NCBI GenBank assembly: GCA_031279495.1
Contig: JAITIJ010000074.1
Location: 1 to 42,506, forward strand
DNA length: 42,506 bases
DNA from: Holosporales bacterium
GTDB lineage: Bacteria > Pseudomonadota > Alphaproteobacteria > UBA3830 > JAIRMZ01
Direction of reading: 5' to 3'
The notes under the pieces are model-generated. The model was not told where the DNA came from. It was given only the letters and a program-made list of their open reading frames with translations, and made no database searches. The position numbers and the translations under genes are program-made. Shown in pieces: positions 8,250 through 17,358 of the stretch. How positions within the stretch are numbered: position 1 is the first letter of the stretch; every line of letters begins with the position of its first letter.

Positions 8250-9002
8250 ATGGATTTTTCGGAAAATGATACGCCAAAGACCAGGTTGTATGGCCGTCGG
8301 CGATCGCATGGATTAAAACCGAGCCAATGGCAATATCTTCAAGAAAGTGTTGCGGAAACATCCCTCCTGCACTTTACTGATGCGTTCGAGAAGAGGGTAT
8401 TTTCTCATATTTATCTTGAGATAGGATTTGGTGCCGGCGAGCACCTTTTAGCACAAGCCGAAGCGTGCTCAGAGGCGGCTTTTATCGGTGCAGAACCTTT
8501 CGAAAACGGCTTTGTACAGGCGCATCAAAAGGCGGCGCGTTTATCCAATCTCTTTCTGCATAATGAAGATGTACGATTACTGCTTCCGCTTTTCCCTCCC
8601 GCTTCTTTGGATGGTGTGTACGTGTTGTTCCCAGATCCTTGGCCCAAAAGGAGGCATCAGAAACGTCGTCTAATGAACAAGGCTTTTCTGGAAGCGTTGG
8701 CTTTGCTCTTTAAGCCAGGGGGAGAGCTGCGTTTTGCTACTGATTGCCTGGACTATGCAGCAGAAGTGATTCGATTGATAGAAGAAAGCTCAGATTGGCG
8801 CTGGAAGACGACAACGCCACGTACGCCGCATACTCTCGTTGAAGTGCCTTGCTTTTGCAAAGCAACAACACAGCAAATCCTCAAAGCTCATACATCTTTT
8901 TTCGCAAGACCTCTTTCTTGGCCAGAAACACGTTATGAATGCAAGGCTCTTCAGCGCGGCAGAGCGTGCTGCTATCTCAGTGCTTTGTATGGCGCTAAAT
9001 AA
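8250..9002 (+). CDS. trmB: tRNA (guanine-N7-)-methyltransferase
   Basis: Adds the m7G46 methyl group in the variable loop of tRNAs using S-adenosylmethionine. The 250-residue product shows RLYGRRRSHGLKP at the N-terminus, the SAM motif EIGFGAGEHLL, the family signature VLFPDPWPKRRHQKRR, GGELRFATD, and the terminal WPETRYECKA; all are TrmB hallmarks. The N-terminal extension with the RRR motif is usual in alphaproteobacteria. The ATG at 8250 lacks a strong ribosome site, and the inverted repeat at 8227-8241 sits just upstream. It is the last plus-strand gene before the convergent flgE, and its stop codon overlaps the T run of the flgE terminator. Confidence 0.95.
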   Translation: MDFSENDTPKTRLYGRRRSHGLKPSQWQYLQESVAETSLLHFTDAFEKRVFSHIYLEIGFGAGEHLLAQAEACSEAAFIGAEPFENGFVQAHQKAARLSNLFLHNEDVRLLLPLFPPASLDGVYVLFPDPWPKRRHQKRRLMNKAFLEALALLFKPGGELRFATDCLDYAAEVIRLIEESSDWRWKTTTPRTPHTLVEVPCFCKATTQQILKAHTSFFARPLSWPETRYECKALQRGRACCYLSALYGAK

Positions 9003-9035
9003 AAAAAGAAAGCTTCCACTTGCGGGGAAGCTTTT
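9001..9035 (-). terminator. Rho-independent terminator for flgE
   Basis: A perfect 9-bp stem (AAAGCTTCC at 9009-9017 with GGAAGCTTT at 9026-9034). Read on the minus strand it is followed by a T run (complement of the A run at 9001-9007), ideal for stopping flgE transcription 33 bases past its stop codon. On the plus strand only four T follow, so it may work weakly for trmB too. Confidence 0.85.
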
Positions 9036-9067
9036 GAGAGAAGGTAATGACAAGTAGAGAAGTAAGA

Positions 9068-10354
9068 TTATAATCTCATCAATGTATCTAGCATTTCGGA
9101 GATGGTGCCGATCACCTTGCTATTAGCTGCGTAGGCGTATTGGGTGGCAATCATGTCCGAAAGCTCTTTGGCAATGTCAGTTGTAGACGCCTCTTGAGCA
9201 CCAGGAAGGATTATACCTAGGCCATTTTGTTCTGGATTATTGATGATAAATTCTCCAGAATCTGCGTTGGCGAAGTACACACCATTGCTCTTTTCTGTTA
9301 GGCCGTTGAAATTTACGCAAGTAGCTAGCGGCAATTGATAAAGCTGATATAGGCTTCCATCTTTGAAGGTGAGCCCAACTTTTCCGTCTTGCTCAACGCT
9401 CCAATCGTAAACTTCCCGTATTCCACCGTCTTGAGTAGCGGTAGTTTGTTCTCCCGGTACAGTTGTGCTAGATGCTCGTATTTTGCTTAGATCTAGATTT
9501 ATTGTATCTACGGCGCCCTTGTTTTCCCATCTGACGCTGAGCTTTTGGATGGGAGCTGATTTAGCTCCTGCTGCTCCACCAGTTGCTCCGTCCACATACT
9601 TCCATGCTGGCTCATCTCCGCTGAGATCTAGATAACTCTCGGGAGCATCAACAGTAATTCCTGCAGAGGTGCTTGTTGCTAACGCGGGATCTCGAGCCAA
9701 TTTATCAACATCAACACTAACCAACCAACCTGGATTTTCGTTTCCGTCCGCATCGTCGGTGTACGTGTATGTTACAGTTAACGAATGCTCGTTCCCTTTG
9801 GCGTCGTAGAACTGTACGGCATCCTTAATTTCATCGTCGTTTGTTGGTTTTTCTGGCAATAGCGTTCCCAGGGTTATCTTGCTTGTTTCGATAGTAATGT
9901 CCGTGGGGATTTGCACAGATTCCAAATTGCTGGCATTAGGAGCTTCAGCACTCTTCCCAAGACGCTGTCCTTGCAGATAATATCCCGCATCGTTTACAAG
10001 ATGCCCGTCCTTATCTTGGCGAAAAGCCGCTGTCCGTACAGCTCCTAGAGGACTTTCTCTATTTGAACTAGACTTAACCAAGAAGAATCCATTTCCATCG
10101 ATCGCTAGATCTCCTTTGTTTTCTGTTATACGGATATTTCCTTGTTGTGCAATGTTCGTACGCGTTGAACTTGTAACGCCACATGCACCATTGCTTTTTC
10201 CTTTACCACTCAAAACCTGCGATTGAAACGTTGTCTCACGTGTTTTGTATCCAGGTGTTTCTGCGTTCGATATATTGCCAGAAATTGTTCTTATTTTTTT
10301 CGCCTGAACGCTCATTCCGTTTATAGCTGTTCCTAAACTTCCAAATAAAGACAT
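9068..10354 (-). CDS. flgE: Flagellar hook protein FlgE
   Basis: Builds the hook joining the flagellar rod and filament; exported by the flagellar type III system. The N-terminal rod-type motif is clear (GTAINGMSVQAKKIRTISGNISNAETPGYK), followed by GDLAIDGNGFFLV, central hook domains (about residues 140-330), and the C-terminal helix with IATQYAYAANSKVIGTISEMLDTL. At 428 residues it is of ordinary FlgE length; FlgF and FlgG are much shorter (about 250-260). ATG at 10354 is preceded by GGAG eight bases upstream. No other flagellar gene is in the window: upstream lies a divergent rlmB and downstream its own terminator, so it is a single-gene unit. Whether it serves a working flagellum cannot be judged from here. 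Confidence 0.92.
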   Translation of the reverse strand: MSLFGSLGTAINGMSVQAKKIRTISGNISNAETPGYKTRETTFQSQVLSGKGKSNGACGVTSSTRTNIAQQGNIRITENKGDLAIDGNGFFLVKSSSNRESPLGAVRTAAFRQDKDGHLVNDAGYYLQGQRLGKSAEAPNASNLESVQIPTDITIETSKITLGTLLPEKPTNDDEIKDAVQFYDAKGNEHSLTVTYTYTDDADGNENPGWLVSVDVDKLARDPALATSTSAGITVDAPESYLDLSGDEPAWKYVDGATGGAAGAKSAPIQKLSVRWENKGAVDTINLDLSKIRASSTTVPGEQTTATQDGGIREVYDWSVEQDGKVGLTFKDGSLYQLYQLPLATCVNFNGLTEKSNGVYFANADSGEFIINNPEQNGLGIILPGAQEASTTDIAKELSDMIATQYAYAANSKVIGTISEMLDTLMRL

Positions 10355-10684
10355 GATGTTTTCTCCATTTTTAAATACTCTTATTGTTGCTCAAAAGATG
10401 CTATATTCTATAGCGTTTTTCCCTTCGAGCTTTTTTACCTACTTCATCTAGGTTACCTTCAATAAAAGCAAGTAATATGCCAAAAAGAAGAATAATAGGA
10501 AATTTCATGGCGCATTGGTTATGGCACAAGAAAAACGCGACTTCCAATTATTTTGCTCACGCAGAAAATCGTGAGCGAAGATCCTTTATATTACCAAAAG
10601 AGAAGAATTTTCCTATCTTTTGTATTTGGTGGGGAAAAATTTGCCTACCTATTCTTTGCTCCGTAAAGGGGATAGCATGAGCAT
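10355..10684. other. Divergent flgE/rlmB intergenic region with inverted repeat
   Basis: About 330 bases without a supported gene; a 67-codon frame at 10477-10680 looks like noise. The minus-strand leader of flgE contains GCTATA-GAA-TATAGC (10400-10414), a perfect 6-bp inverted repeat that also offers a TATAGA/TATATT-like -10 element. I see no sigma-28 or sigma-54 consensus for a flagellar class promoter. Confidence 0.45.
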
Positions 10685-11413
10685 ATGCTCCTGTGGTTGT
10701 ATGGAACGCATACAGTTCTTGCGGCGTTGAAAAACCCGCATCGCCAGATTAAGCGCATCGTATCAATTGTTGCTATAGAGAAATCTCCTTATCGAGAGCT
10801 CTTGGCTCCACACAAAGCGATAGTTGAGGTGCGTGATAAAGCGTGGTTTACCAGCACCTTTGGAAGTGGTGCGGTGCATCAGGGATTGTGTTTGCAGGTT
10901 GCTCCACTAAATATACTCAACTTCGATCATCTTTTAAAAGACGATAGTTTCAGCACTGTTCTTGTTCTTGATCAGCTTACAGATCCGCAAAATATTGGAG
11001 CAATATTACGTTCGGCGGTGGCTTTTGGCGTGCATGCTGTTATTGCGCCTGCGCGAGGGGGTCCAGAATTAACGCCCGCATTGTGCAAATGTGCCTGTGG
11101 AGCCTTAGAACATATTGCGGTTATCTACGTTCCCAATCTTGTGCAAGCGCTTGTGCTGCTAAAAAAAGCCGGCTATTGGTGTGTTGGTCTTGAGGAAGGC
11201 GGTACATGTTCGTTGTCGGAACTGCCGGAAGTTAAGAAGATCGCACTGATTGTCGGGGGGGAGGGCTCTGGCATGCGCCGTTTGACACGCGTTAACTGTG
11301 ACTTCCTTGTAAGATTGCCAACTGTTGAGTATTTCTCAACCCTTAACGCGGCACAAAGTGCCACTATAGTGTTGTATACGTTCTTTTGTAGGAGGGAAAA
11401 TAAAAAGGGATGA
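10685..11413 (+). CDS. rlmB: TrmH/SpoU-family 23S rRNA ribose methyltransferase (RlmB-like)
   Basis: 2'-O-methyltransferase of the SPOUT superfamily, probably acting on G2251 of 23S rRNA. The short N-terminal substrate-binding domain opens with LYGTHTVLAALKNP and ends near GAVHQGLCLQV, an RlmB-type linker. Catalytic motifs follow: LDQLTDPQNIGAILRSA (motif 1), ALIVGGEGSGM (motif 2) and STLNAAQSATIVLY (motif 3, where the usual LNVS is LNAAQS). The 242-residue length is normal. The ATG at 10685 is chosen because it begins the conserved N-terminus; a GGGG stretch lies about 13 bases upstream, so initiation may be weak. The stop overlaps the plsY start (ATGA). TrmH-like tRNA methylation cannot be excluded. 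Confidence 0.88.
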   Translation: MLLWLYGTHTVLAALKNPHRQIKRIVSIVAIEKSPYRELLAPHKAIVEVRDKAWFTSTFGSGAVHQGLCLQVAPLNILNFDHLLKDDSFSTVLVLDQLTDPQNIGAILRSAVAFGVHAVIAPARGGPELTPALCKCACGALEHIAVIYVPNLVQALVLLKKAGYWCVGLEEGGTCSLSELPEVKKIALIVGGEGSGMRRLTRVNCDFLVRLPTVEYFSTLNAAQSATIVLYTFFCRRENKKG

Positions 11414-12009
11414 CAAAAGAGATATTTCTATTTCTCGTTTCTTATTGTATTGGGTCTATCCCTTTTGGCATGGTGCTGGTGCATTTTTTTGGAGAAGGAG
11501 ACCTCAGGAAAATGGGATCCGGCAATATCGGCGCGACAAATGTCCTGCGCACTCAAGGGAAATGGCTTGGAGGACTTGCTTTCGTCTTGGATGCATTAAA
11601 GGGTGTTTTTGCCTGCGCTATAGTGACCAAACTTTCTGCTTGCGATTCTTTCCTTCCCTGGTTTGGATTGTGCGCTGTATTAGGGCATTGCTTCTCTTGC
11701 TTTCTAAAATTACGGGGAGGAAAAGGCGTTGCGACCGCCCTTGGTGTTTTTTTATTTTTGACTCCGCTTGTTGGGTTTCTTTCCGTCGTTATCTGGGGAC
11801 TTGTCTTTTACTTTTCTAGAATTTCTTCTTTATCGAGTCTTCTTAGTGTTGGATTTGCATCGATTCTTGTGTGGATTCTTCCTGCTACGCACAGCTCTTG
11901 CAAAACCGCATACAGCGGTATCATTCTGATTGTTGTCGTGAAGCATTGCGGCAATATCATGCGTTTGATACAAGGGACGGAACCGAAGTTTGCAAAGAAA
12001 TGCCCATAA
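11410..12009 (+). CDS. plsY: Glycerol-3-phosphate acyltransferase PlsY
   Basis: Integral membrane enzyme that acylates glycerol-3-phosphate from acyl-phosphate, the first step of phospholipid synthesis. The three conserved loops are visible: SYCIGSIPFG, GSGNIGATNVLRTQGKWLGGLAFVLDALKG, and GHCFSCFLKLRGGKGVATALG. There are about five hydrophobic segments in 199 residues, the normal size. The start overlaps the rlmB stop by four bases and the gene's end overlaps dprA by ten, so the set is translationally coupled. PlsX, its usual partner, is not in the window. Confidence 0.96.
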   Translation: MTKEIFLFLVSYCIGSIPFGMVLVHFFGEGDLRKMGSGNIGATNVLRTQGKWLGGLAFVLDALKGVFACAIVTKLSACDSFLPWFGLCAVLGHCFSCFLKLRGGKGVATALGVFLFLTPLVGFLSVVIWGLVFYFSRISSLSSLLSVGFASILVWILPATHSSCKTAYSGIILIVVVKHCGNIMRLIQGTEPKFAKKCP

Positions 12010-13136
12010 ATTTTAGCGATGAAGAGCGACTTGCAACGCTGCGTCTTATTCGGAGTGCACGTGTAGGTACAAACACATTCTGGACATTACTGCGTCTTTA
12101 TGGAACCGCGCAAAGAGCTCTTGAGGCCCTACCAGGAATGGCGCGACGCGGAGGTGCGACCAAATATGAAGTGTGTTCCTTGGCCGCAGCGGAAACAGAA
12201 TGGAAAGAATTGCGTCGTTTAGGTGGCCGATTCTTGTTTTGGAAAGATGCAGATTTCCCTTCTTATTTGAAAGGCATGTCTGATCGGCCGCCTGTACTAG
12301 CGACGTTGGGAAACGCTTTTGCATTGGAATCTTTTACCTCGAGGGTGGTTCTTGCTATCGTTGGAGCACGCAATGCCTCTTTAAATGGTCAGAAATTTGC
12401 TGCTTCGCTTGCGGAAGAACTCGGAAAGCGCAAATTCCTTATTGTTTCTGGGCTGGCGCGCGGTATTGATGCAGAAGCGCACAGAGGAAGCCTAAAAACT
12501 GGAACATGCGCTATCTTGGCAGGTGGTGTCGATATCGTCTATCCGCCGGAAAATACTCTTCTGTACGAACAAATAAAAAAAGAGGGTGTTCTTTTGTCAG
12601 AAATGCCCCTCGGACAAGCGCCTCAATCCTCTCTTTTCCCTAAGCGCAATCGCGTTATCGCGGGTATCAGCATTGGCGTCATTGTCATCGAGGCAGCACT
12701 CCGTTCAGGGTCGCTCATTACGGCAAATTTTGCCCTTGAATATGGACGCGAGATCTTTGCGGTACCTGGATCGCCGTTTGATCCGCGTTGTCGTGGAACA
12801 AACGCACTACTGAAGAAAGGCGCGACACTCGTGGAAAACGTTGAGGATGTCGTGCAAGCCTTCGATCTATTTTCTGCCCCTGTTGCACAAACAACAACAC
12901 CCGCAGAAAACGTACCGCTTGAACCTGTCTCAGATGATCTTGTCAAAAAAGCGCGTATGCAGATGCTATCGCTTCTTTCAGCGGCTCCAACGAAAGTAGA
13001 CGCTCTGATAGAGGCAATGCCGTATCCTATATCGGCTGTTCTAACAGCGCTTGTAGAGCTTGAAGTTGCGGGGCAGATCAGCTACACAACGGGGCAATGC
13101 GTCTATCTGAATGCGCAAGCGTTTTCCGAAGAGTAG
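12000..13136 (+). CDS. dprA: DNA-processing protein DprA
   Basis: Binds incoming single-stranded DNA and loads RecA in natural transformation; widespread even where competence is unknown. The ATG at 12000 gives 378 residues and the natural N-terminus (INFSDEERLATLRLIRSARVG); an upstream frame from 11871 is just the alternative reading of plsY. The Rossmann core shows VAIVGARNASLNGQ, VSGLARGIDAEAH, AGGVDIVYPPEN, SEMPLGQ, FPKRNRVIAG, EAALRSGSLITANFALE and FAVPGSPFDPRCRGTN. A C-terminal winged-helix-like domain (about residues 320-378) is present. It overlaps plsY by ten bases and topA begins six bases after it, the common alphaproteobacterial plsY-dprA-topA order. Confidence 0.95.
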   Translation: MPINFSDEERLATLRLIRSARVGTNTFWTLLRLYGTAQRALEALPGMARRGGATKYEVCSLAAAETEWKELRRLGGRFLFWKDADFPSYLKGMSDRPPVLATLGNAFALESFTSRVVLAIVGARNASLNGQKFAASLAEELGKRKFLIVSGLARGIDAEAHRGSLKTGTCAILAGGVDIVYPPENTLLYEQIKKEGVLLSEMPLGQAPQSSLFPKRNRVIAGISIGVIVIEAALRSGSLITANFALEYGREIFAVPGSPFDPRCRGTNALLKKGATLVENVEDVVQAFDLFSAPVAQTTTPAENVPLEPVSDDLVKKARMQMLSLLSAAPTKVDALIEAMPYPISAVLTALVELEVAGQISYTTGQCVYLNAQAFSEE

Positions 13137-13142
13137 TGCTCT

Positions 13143-15563
13143 ATGAAGCTTGTTCTTGTTGAATCTCCCGCGAAAGCTAAAACAATCGGCAAATATCTAG
13201 GTGAAGAGTATCAAGTTCTCGCGACTTATGGACATGTGCGCGATCTGCCTTCTAAAGAAGGAAGCGTCGAGCCCGAGAATGGTTTCGCGTTTCATTGGGA
13301 GCTTGAAGCGCGTGGTGCGCGTCAGATGAAAGAAATCTCTCGTGCCTTACAAGGTAAAGAGCAATTGTTGCTCGCTACCGATCCTGACAGGGAAGGGGAA
13401 GCAATCGCCTGGCATGTGGAAGAGGTGCTTCGAAAAAGAAAGGCGTTGCAGGGAATTGATGTCCAGCGTGTTGTTTTTCATGCAGTTACAAAATCTGCTC
13501 TTTCGGAAGCGCTGCAACATCCTCGGAAAATCAGCACTTCTCTTGTTGAGGCCTATTTAGCACGTCGTGCTTTGGATTACCTTGTTGGTTTTAATTTATC
13601 TCCTGTTTTGTGGCGTAAATTACCCGGAAGCCGTTCTGCGGGTCGGGTGCAGTCAGTAGCGTTACGCTTAGTTGTAGATCGCGAGATAGAGATCGAAAAG
13701 TTCGACAGTCAGGAATTCTGGTCGATTACCGGTATGTTTTCAACTCCTGACGATAAGCCTTTTGAGGCAAAGTTGTTTGCAATAGGAGGAGAAAAACTCG
13801 ACAAATTTGCGATAAAAAATCAGCAAGAAGTGGACGATGTTTTGCAACGTCTGCGGGCGGCTTCCTCTTCTTTTGTTGTGACTTCGCTTGAAAAAAAGCG
13901 TGTCAAACGGCATCCTTATGCCCCTTTCCTTACATCTACGTTGCAACAAGAGGCATCGCGAAAATTGGGGTTTTCGGTGCGTAAGACGATGCAGGTTGCG
14001 CAGAATTTATATGAAGGCATGGATATCGATGGCGATTCTGCTGGCTTGATTACGTACATGCGTACGGACAGCGTGTCCGTTGTGCCGGAAGCGGTGCAAA
14101 CAGCACGTAAGTTGATCGCAGACACTTTTGGAGCCTCTTATGTACCGGAATCACCACGTGTTTTCCAAAACAAAGTGAAGAACGCGCAAGAGGCACACGA
14201 GGCCATTCGTCCAACAGATCTCACGCGCACACCAGAAAAGCTTGGAGCGAGATTACCAGCAGATCATCGTGCCTTGTATGCTTTGATTTGGAGGCGCATG
14301 GTGGCATCTCAAATGGCGGCGGCTGTGTTCGATCAGACCAGTATCGATTTGGAAAACGATGGGTTTACTTTCCATGCCACAGGATCTACTCAAGTATTCG
14401 ATGGATTTTTGCGACTTTATGAGGAAACTCGTGATGAGCCGCAAGAGGTGAATGCCATTTTGCCCCCTCTTAAGGAAGGGGAAAAAGCTACGTTGCGTAA
14501 TCTCGTACCAGCGCAGCATTTTACACAGCCTCCGCCCCGATTTACCGAAGCTAGTCTTGTAAAGAAGCTAGAGGAACTGGGGATCGGGCGCCCATCGACC
14601 TATGCAAGCATTTTGCAAGTACTGCGCGATCGTGGCTACGTACGCACTGAGAAAAAAGTGTTCTTTCCAGAAGAGCGCGGTCGTCTTGTTACAACCTTTC
14701 TGACAAACTTTTTCAAGACATATGTGGAGTACACTTTTACTGCAGACTTAGAGCAGAAATTAGACGACATTTCTAATGCGCGTCTACCGTGGAAGGATGT
14801 GCTAACACAGTTTTGGACTGGATTTAAGAGTACTGTCGATACGGCAATGACGCTTTCGATGGCAGAAGTTATTGAAAAACTGAATCAAGAACTGGAAGAT
14901 CACCTTTTCAAAAAAAACGATGCAACTGAAGAGTTGCGCCAATGCCCCGCTTGCAAAGAAGGACAGCTCAGCCTAAAGCCCGGAAAATTCGGAGCATTTA
15001 TTGGATGCTCAGCTTATCCAGCATGTCGGTACACACGCCGTCTAGAGGAATCCGTTTCCTCGGAAGAAGTCCCATCTGCTCAGGGAGTAGGCCCAAAAAT
15101 TCTAGGACAAGATCCATCGGGAGAGACAATTACGTTGCGTACAGGGCGCTTTGGTCCTTATTTGCAACGTGGTGATAATTTGCCACAAAAACCTGTGGCA
15201 CGACGGACAAAAAAGAAAGCGGAAGAAGAACAGGCCCTAGCAGCAGTACCAGCGGCACAAGAAGAGCAAGTCCGCACGCGCGTTTCGATTCCTCGAGGGC
15301 TTGATCCCGACCGCATTACATTGGAACAGGCTGTTGTGCTCCTTTCTTTGCCAAGAAATCTGGGAACTTGCCCAAAAACAGAGACCTCTGTGACAGTAGA
15401 GCGTGGGCGCTTTGGCCCCTTTGTTCGCCGCGGGCCTCAGTGCCTTTCCCTTAAGAAACCAGAGGAAATATTTTCTTTGAATCTACAAGAAGCCATTGCA
15501 CGCCTTGATACAGCTTCTAATACAGAAACACCGAGAAAACGTCGTATCGCACGCCGCGCATAA
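13143..15563 (+). CDS. topA: DNA topoisomerase I
   Basis: Type IA topoisomerase that relaxes negative supercoils through a transient tyrosine-DNA link. The Toprim domain opens with LVLVESPAKAKTIGKYLG and has the acidic ATDPDREGEAIAWH; the catalytic tyrosine lies in SAGLITYMRTDS; PSTYASILQVLRDRGYV follows. The C-terminal part has one four-cysteine zinc ribbon (CPAC...GCSAYPAC) and two cysteine-poor ribbon remnants (TGRFGPYLQRG, RGRFGPFVRRG), then a basic tail (PRKRRIARRA). At 806 residues it is typical for alphaproteobacteria. ATG is six bases after dprA. The gene is last in the rlmB-plsY-dprA-topA run, convergent with the next minus-strand gene. Confidence 0.97.
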   Translation: MKLVLVESPAKAKTIGKYLGEEYQVLATYGHVRDLPSKEGSVEPENGFAFHWELEARGARQMKEISRALQGKEQLLLATDPDREGEAIAWHVEEVLRKRKALQGIDVQRVVFHAVTKSALSEALQHPRKISTSLVEAYLARRALDYLVGFNLSPVLWRKLPGSRSAGRVQSVALRLVVDREIEIEKFDSQEFWSITGMFSTPDDKPFEAKLFAIGGEKLDKFAIKNQQEVDDVLQRLRAASSSFVVTSLEKKRVKRHPYAPFLTSTLQQEASRKLGFSVRKTMQVAQNLYEGMDIDGDSAGLITYMRTDSVSVVPEAVQTARKLIADTFGASYVPESPRVFQNKVKNAQEAHEAIRPTDLTRTPEKLGARLPADHRALYALIWRRMVASQMAAAVFDQTSIDLENDGFTFHATGSTQVFDGFLRLYEETRDEPQEVNAILPPLKEGEKATLRNLVPAQHFTQPPPRFTEASLVKKLEELGIGRPSTYASILQVLRDRGYVRTEKKVFFPEERGRLVTTFLTNFFKTYVEYTFTADLEQKLDDISNARLPWKDVLTQFWTGFKSTVDTAMTLSMAEVIEKLNQELEDHLFKKNDATEELRQCPACKEGQLSLKPGKFGAFIGCSAYPACRYTRRLEESVSSEEVPSAQGVGPKILGQDPSGETITLRTGRFGPYLQRGDNLPQKPVARRTKKKAEEEQALAAVPAAQEEQVRTRVSIPRGLDPDRITLEQAVVLLSLPRNLGTCPKTETSVTVERGRFGPFVRRGPQCLSLKKPEEIFSLNLQEAIARLDTASNTETPRKRRIARRA

Positions 15564-15575
15564 TATTACTTGCCC

Positions 15576-15974
15576 CTAAGACGGTTTCTCTTCTTTAAAA
15601 AAACTTGCGACAAGAGCAATGATCCACAAAACACCGCAGATGCGTGCACACAAGCGGTTCAATTCAGTGATTTTAAGTAGTATCGAACCAATCTTAGAGC
15701 ACACAATAACGACGCCACACCACCTCTTCCATTTCACTCCGTGTTTAATTAGATAAAATCCTCTCCAAAGAATAAGGAAAACGATACTAACTATAATCAG
15801 AAAACAACCACAAACGATTATCCACGCCTCCCAAACAGATATTTGCGCTAGCGCCTTTTTCAGAGGTGCAGACTGTACACAAAAAATAAGAAAAAGGATG
15901 ACTGAGATAAGTAACGCCTCTAAGGCAGGTGAAACTTTAAGGTGTGTGATAAATTTTTGGAAAAGCACTTTCAT
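15576..15974 (-). CDS. Small multi-pass membrane protein, unknown
   Basis: A 132-residue product with three strong hydrophobic segments at about residues 19-34, 48-72 and 85-97, and a fourth weaker one near 112-125. Loops are basic (KHGVKWKRW). It has no motif I recognise. It lies after waaA with a gap of 112 bases, so it might end the LPS unit or have its own promoter. Thirteen bases separate its stop from that of topA. The frame and start (ATG at 15974, weak ribosome site) are plausible but not certain. Confidence 0.55.
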   Translation of the reverse strand: MKVLFQKFITHLKVSPALEALLISVILFLIFCVQSAPLKKALAQISVWEAWIIVCGCFLIIVSIVFLILWRGFYLIKHGVKWKRWCGVVIVCSKIGSILLKITELNRLCARICGVLWIIALVASFFKEEKPS

Positions 15975-16086
15975 CTTGAATATACCAAAACCGTTACATG
16001 ACCAGAAGGCAACGAAAAACTGTATATGATAAATCGTTAACCCTTTATTGAGGTGTTACTAGAAGCTGTTGTCCAACAGAATAGAA

Positions 16087-17358
16087 TCAATTCTGCTTCA
16101 AATGCTGAAAATGCGGTGTAGCAAAGGTGTCAAAGGCCTTAAGAACATGCCGTTGGGTGCTTGCCAGATCCTTTGCCGCCGCTTTTAAAGCAGCACAACG
16201 CTTAGGGTGTTCTAGCAAGTCCTTTACTACGGACGCCATTGCTGTTGCATCGTTAACTTGTATGGCAGCTGCATGCTGACGGAAAAGAGCTGCTATCTCT
16301 TGGCATTTTTCCATATGGGGACCATGGAGGATTGCGCACTCCAACTGCGCTGGTTCTATCAAGTTATGCCCTCCAACGGGGACAAAAGAGCCGCCGACAA
16401 AGACAATGTCTGCTAAATGATAAAGCGTTCCTAGCTCTCCGAAAGAGTCTACGATATAGAATTCCTGCCAAGGCTCTGGCAAAGTTCCCGAGGAGCGTTG
16501 CGCAACGTTCTCTCTCTTCAATTTCCGCATCAGATCGATAGTATGCTTAGGATGACGTGGAACAAAAATAGTCAAAAGAGAGGGAAAGGAGGCTTTTAAG
16601 CGTTTGTGGGCTGAGAGAACGATCTCTTCTTCTCCGGGATGAAGGCTGGCCGCCACCCAAAGAGGTCGTCCCGCTGTTTTCTCTTGAAGAAGAAGCAGAA
16701 GTGATTCATCGCACGGTAACGCAGAAGCTGCATACTTAAGGTTGCCAGAAAAAGTGACGTTTTCCGCACCAAGAGCGCGAAAAAACGTGGCATCTTGCGC
16801 AGATTGCGCGAGTATTCCAGAGAAACAGCTCCATAGCCACCTTCTCGATGACTCAGGCACATATTTCCAACGCGTAAAGCTTTTCTCTGAAAGACGTGCA
16901 TTCACAAGAAGCGTAGGAAGACTTCTATAGCGCAACGCAAAAAGCATCATAGGCCAGAGTTCGGATTCCAAGAATATTGCGATATTTGGACTCCACCGTC
17001 GCAAGAAAGCCCAAACACACAAAGGGTGATCGAGAGGAAAAAAGCAATGAAAGCCCCTCTTTCTAAGTATAGGATGCGTACGAAAATATTGACACACCAG
17101 TTTTGCAGAAGAGACCGTTTGCGTTGTAAGCAATACATTTCCACATGGAAAAGCGCCAATACATAGGTGATCAAGAAGCATCAGAGCAGTAAAAACTTCG
17201 CCAATGCTGGCAGCGTGGACCCACAAAAGAGGACCGTTTGGTCGAGTTCTTTGCTTGCTAAATCCAATGCGAGAATATCTGTATCTATTATATCCTAATG
17301 AATACGGTAGCACTATCGGCGAAAGAAGAATCAAGAGAAGCCGATAGAATTGCCACAT
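16087..17358 (-). CDS. waaA: 3-deoxy-D-manno-octulosonic acid transferase
   Basis: Transfers Kdo from CMP-Kdo to lipid IV-A at the cytoplasmic face of the inner membrane. An N-terminal hydrophobic anchor (residues about 5-22) precedes the first Rossmann half with WVHAASIGEVFTA, the glutamate of the acceptor site. FPLDHP, FLESELWPMM and NARLS follow, then the second half with GNLKYAA, AASLHPGEEE, FVPRHPKHT and the CMP-sugar motif FVGGSFVPVGGHNLIEPA. All are WaaA/KdtA hallmarks and 423 residues is normal. The start shares one base with the stop of the DUF374 gene. With kdsA (39504-40349) it shows that Kdo-containing LPS is made. Confidence 0.96.
   Translation of the reverse strand: MWQFYRLLLILLSPIVLPYSLGYNRYRYSRIGFSKQRTRPNGPLLWVHAASIGEVFTALMLLDHLCIGAFPCGNVLLTTQTVSSAKLVCQYFRTHPILRKRGFHCFFPLDHPLCVWAFLRRWSPNIAIFLESELWPMMLFALRYRSLPTLLVNARLSEKSFTRWKYVPESSRRWLWSCFSGILAQSAQDATFFRALGAENVTFSGNLKYAASALPCDESLLLLLQEKTAGRPLWVAASLHPGEEEIVLSAHKRLKASFPSLLTIFVPRHPKHTIDLMRKLKRENVAQRSSGTLPEPWQEFYIVDSFGELGTLYHLADIVFVGGSFVPVGGHNLIEPAQLECAILHGPHMEKCQEIAALFRQHAAAIQVNDATAMASVVKDLLEHPKRCAALKAAAKDLASTQRHVLKAFDTFATPHFQHLKQN

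Noticed and set aside
10477..10680. 67-codon plus-strand frame before rlmB
   Set aside because: No ribosome site, odd composition and no protein-like features.
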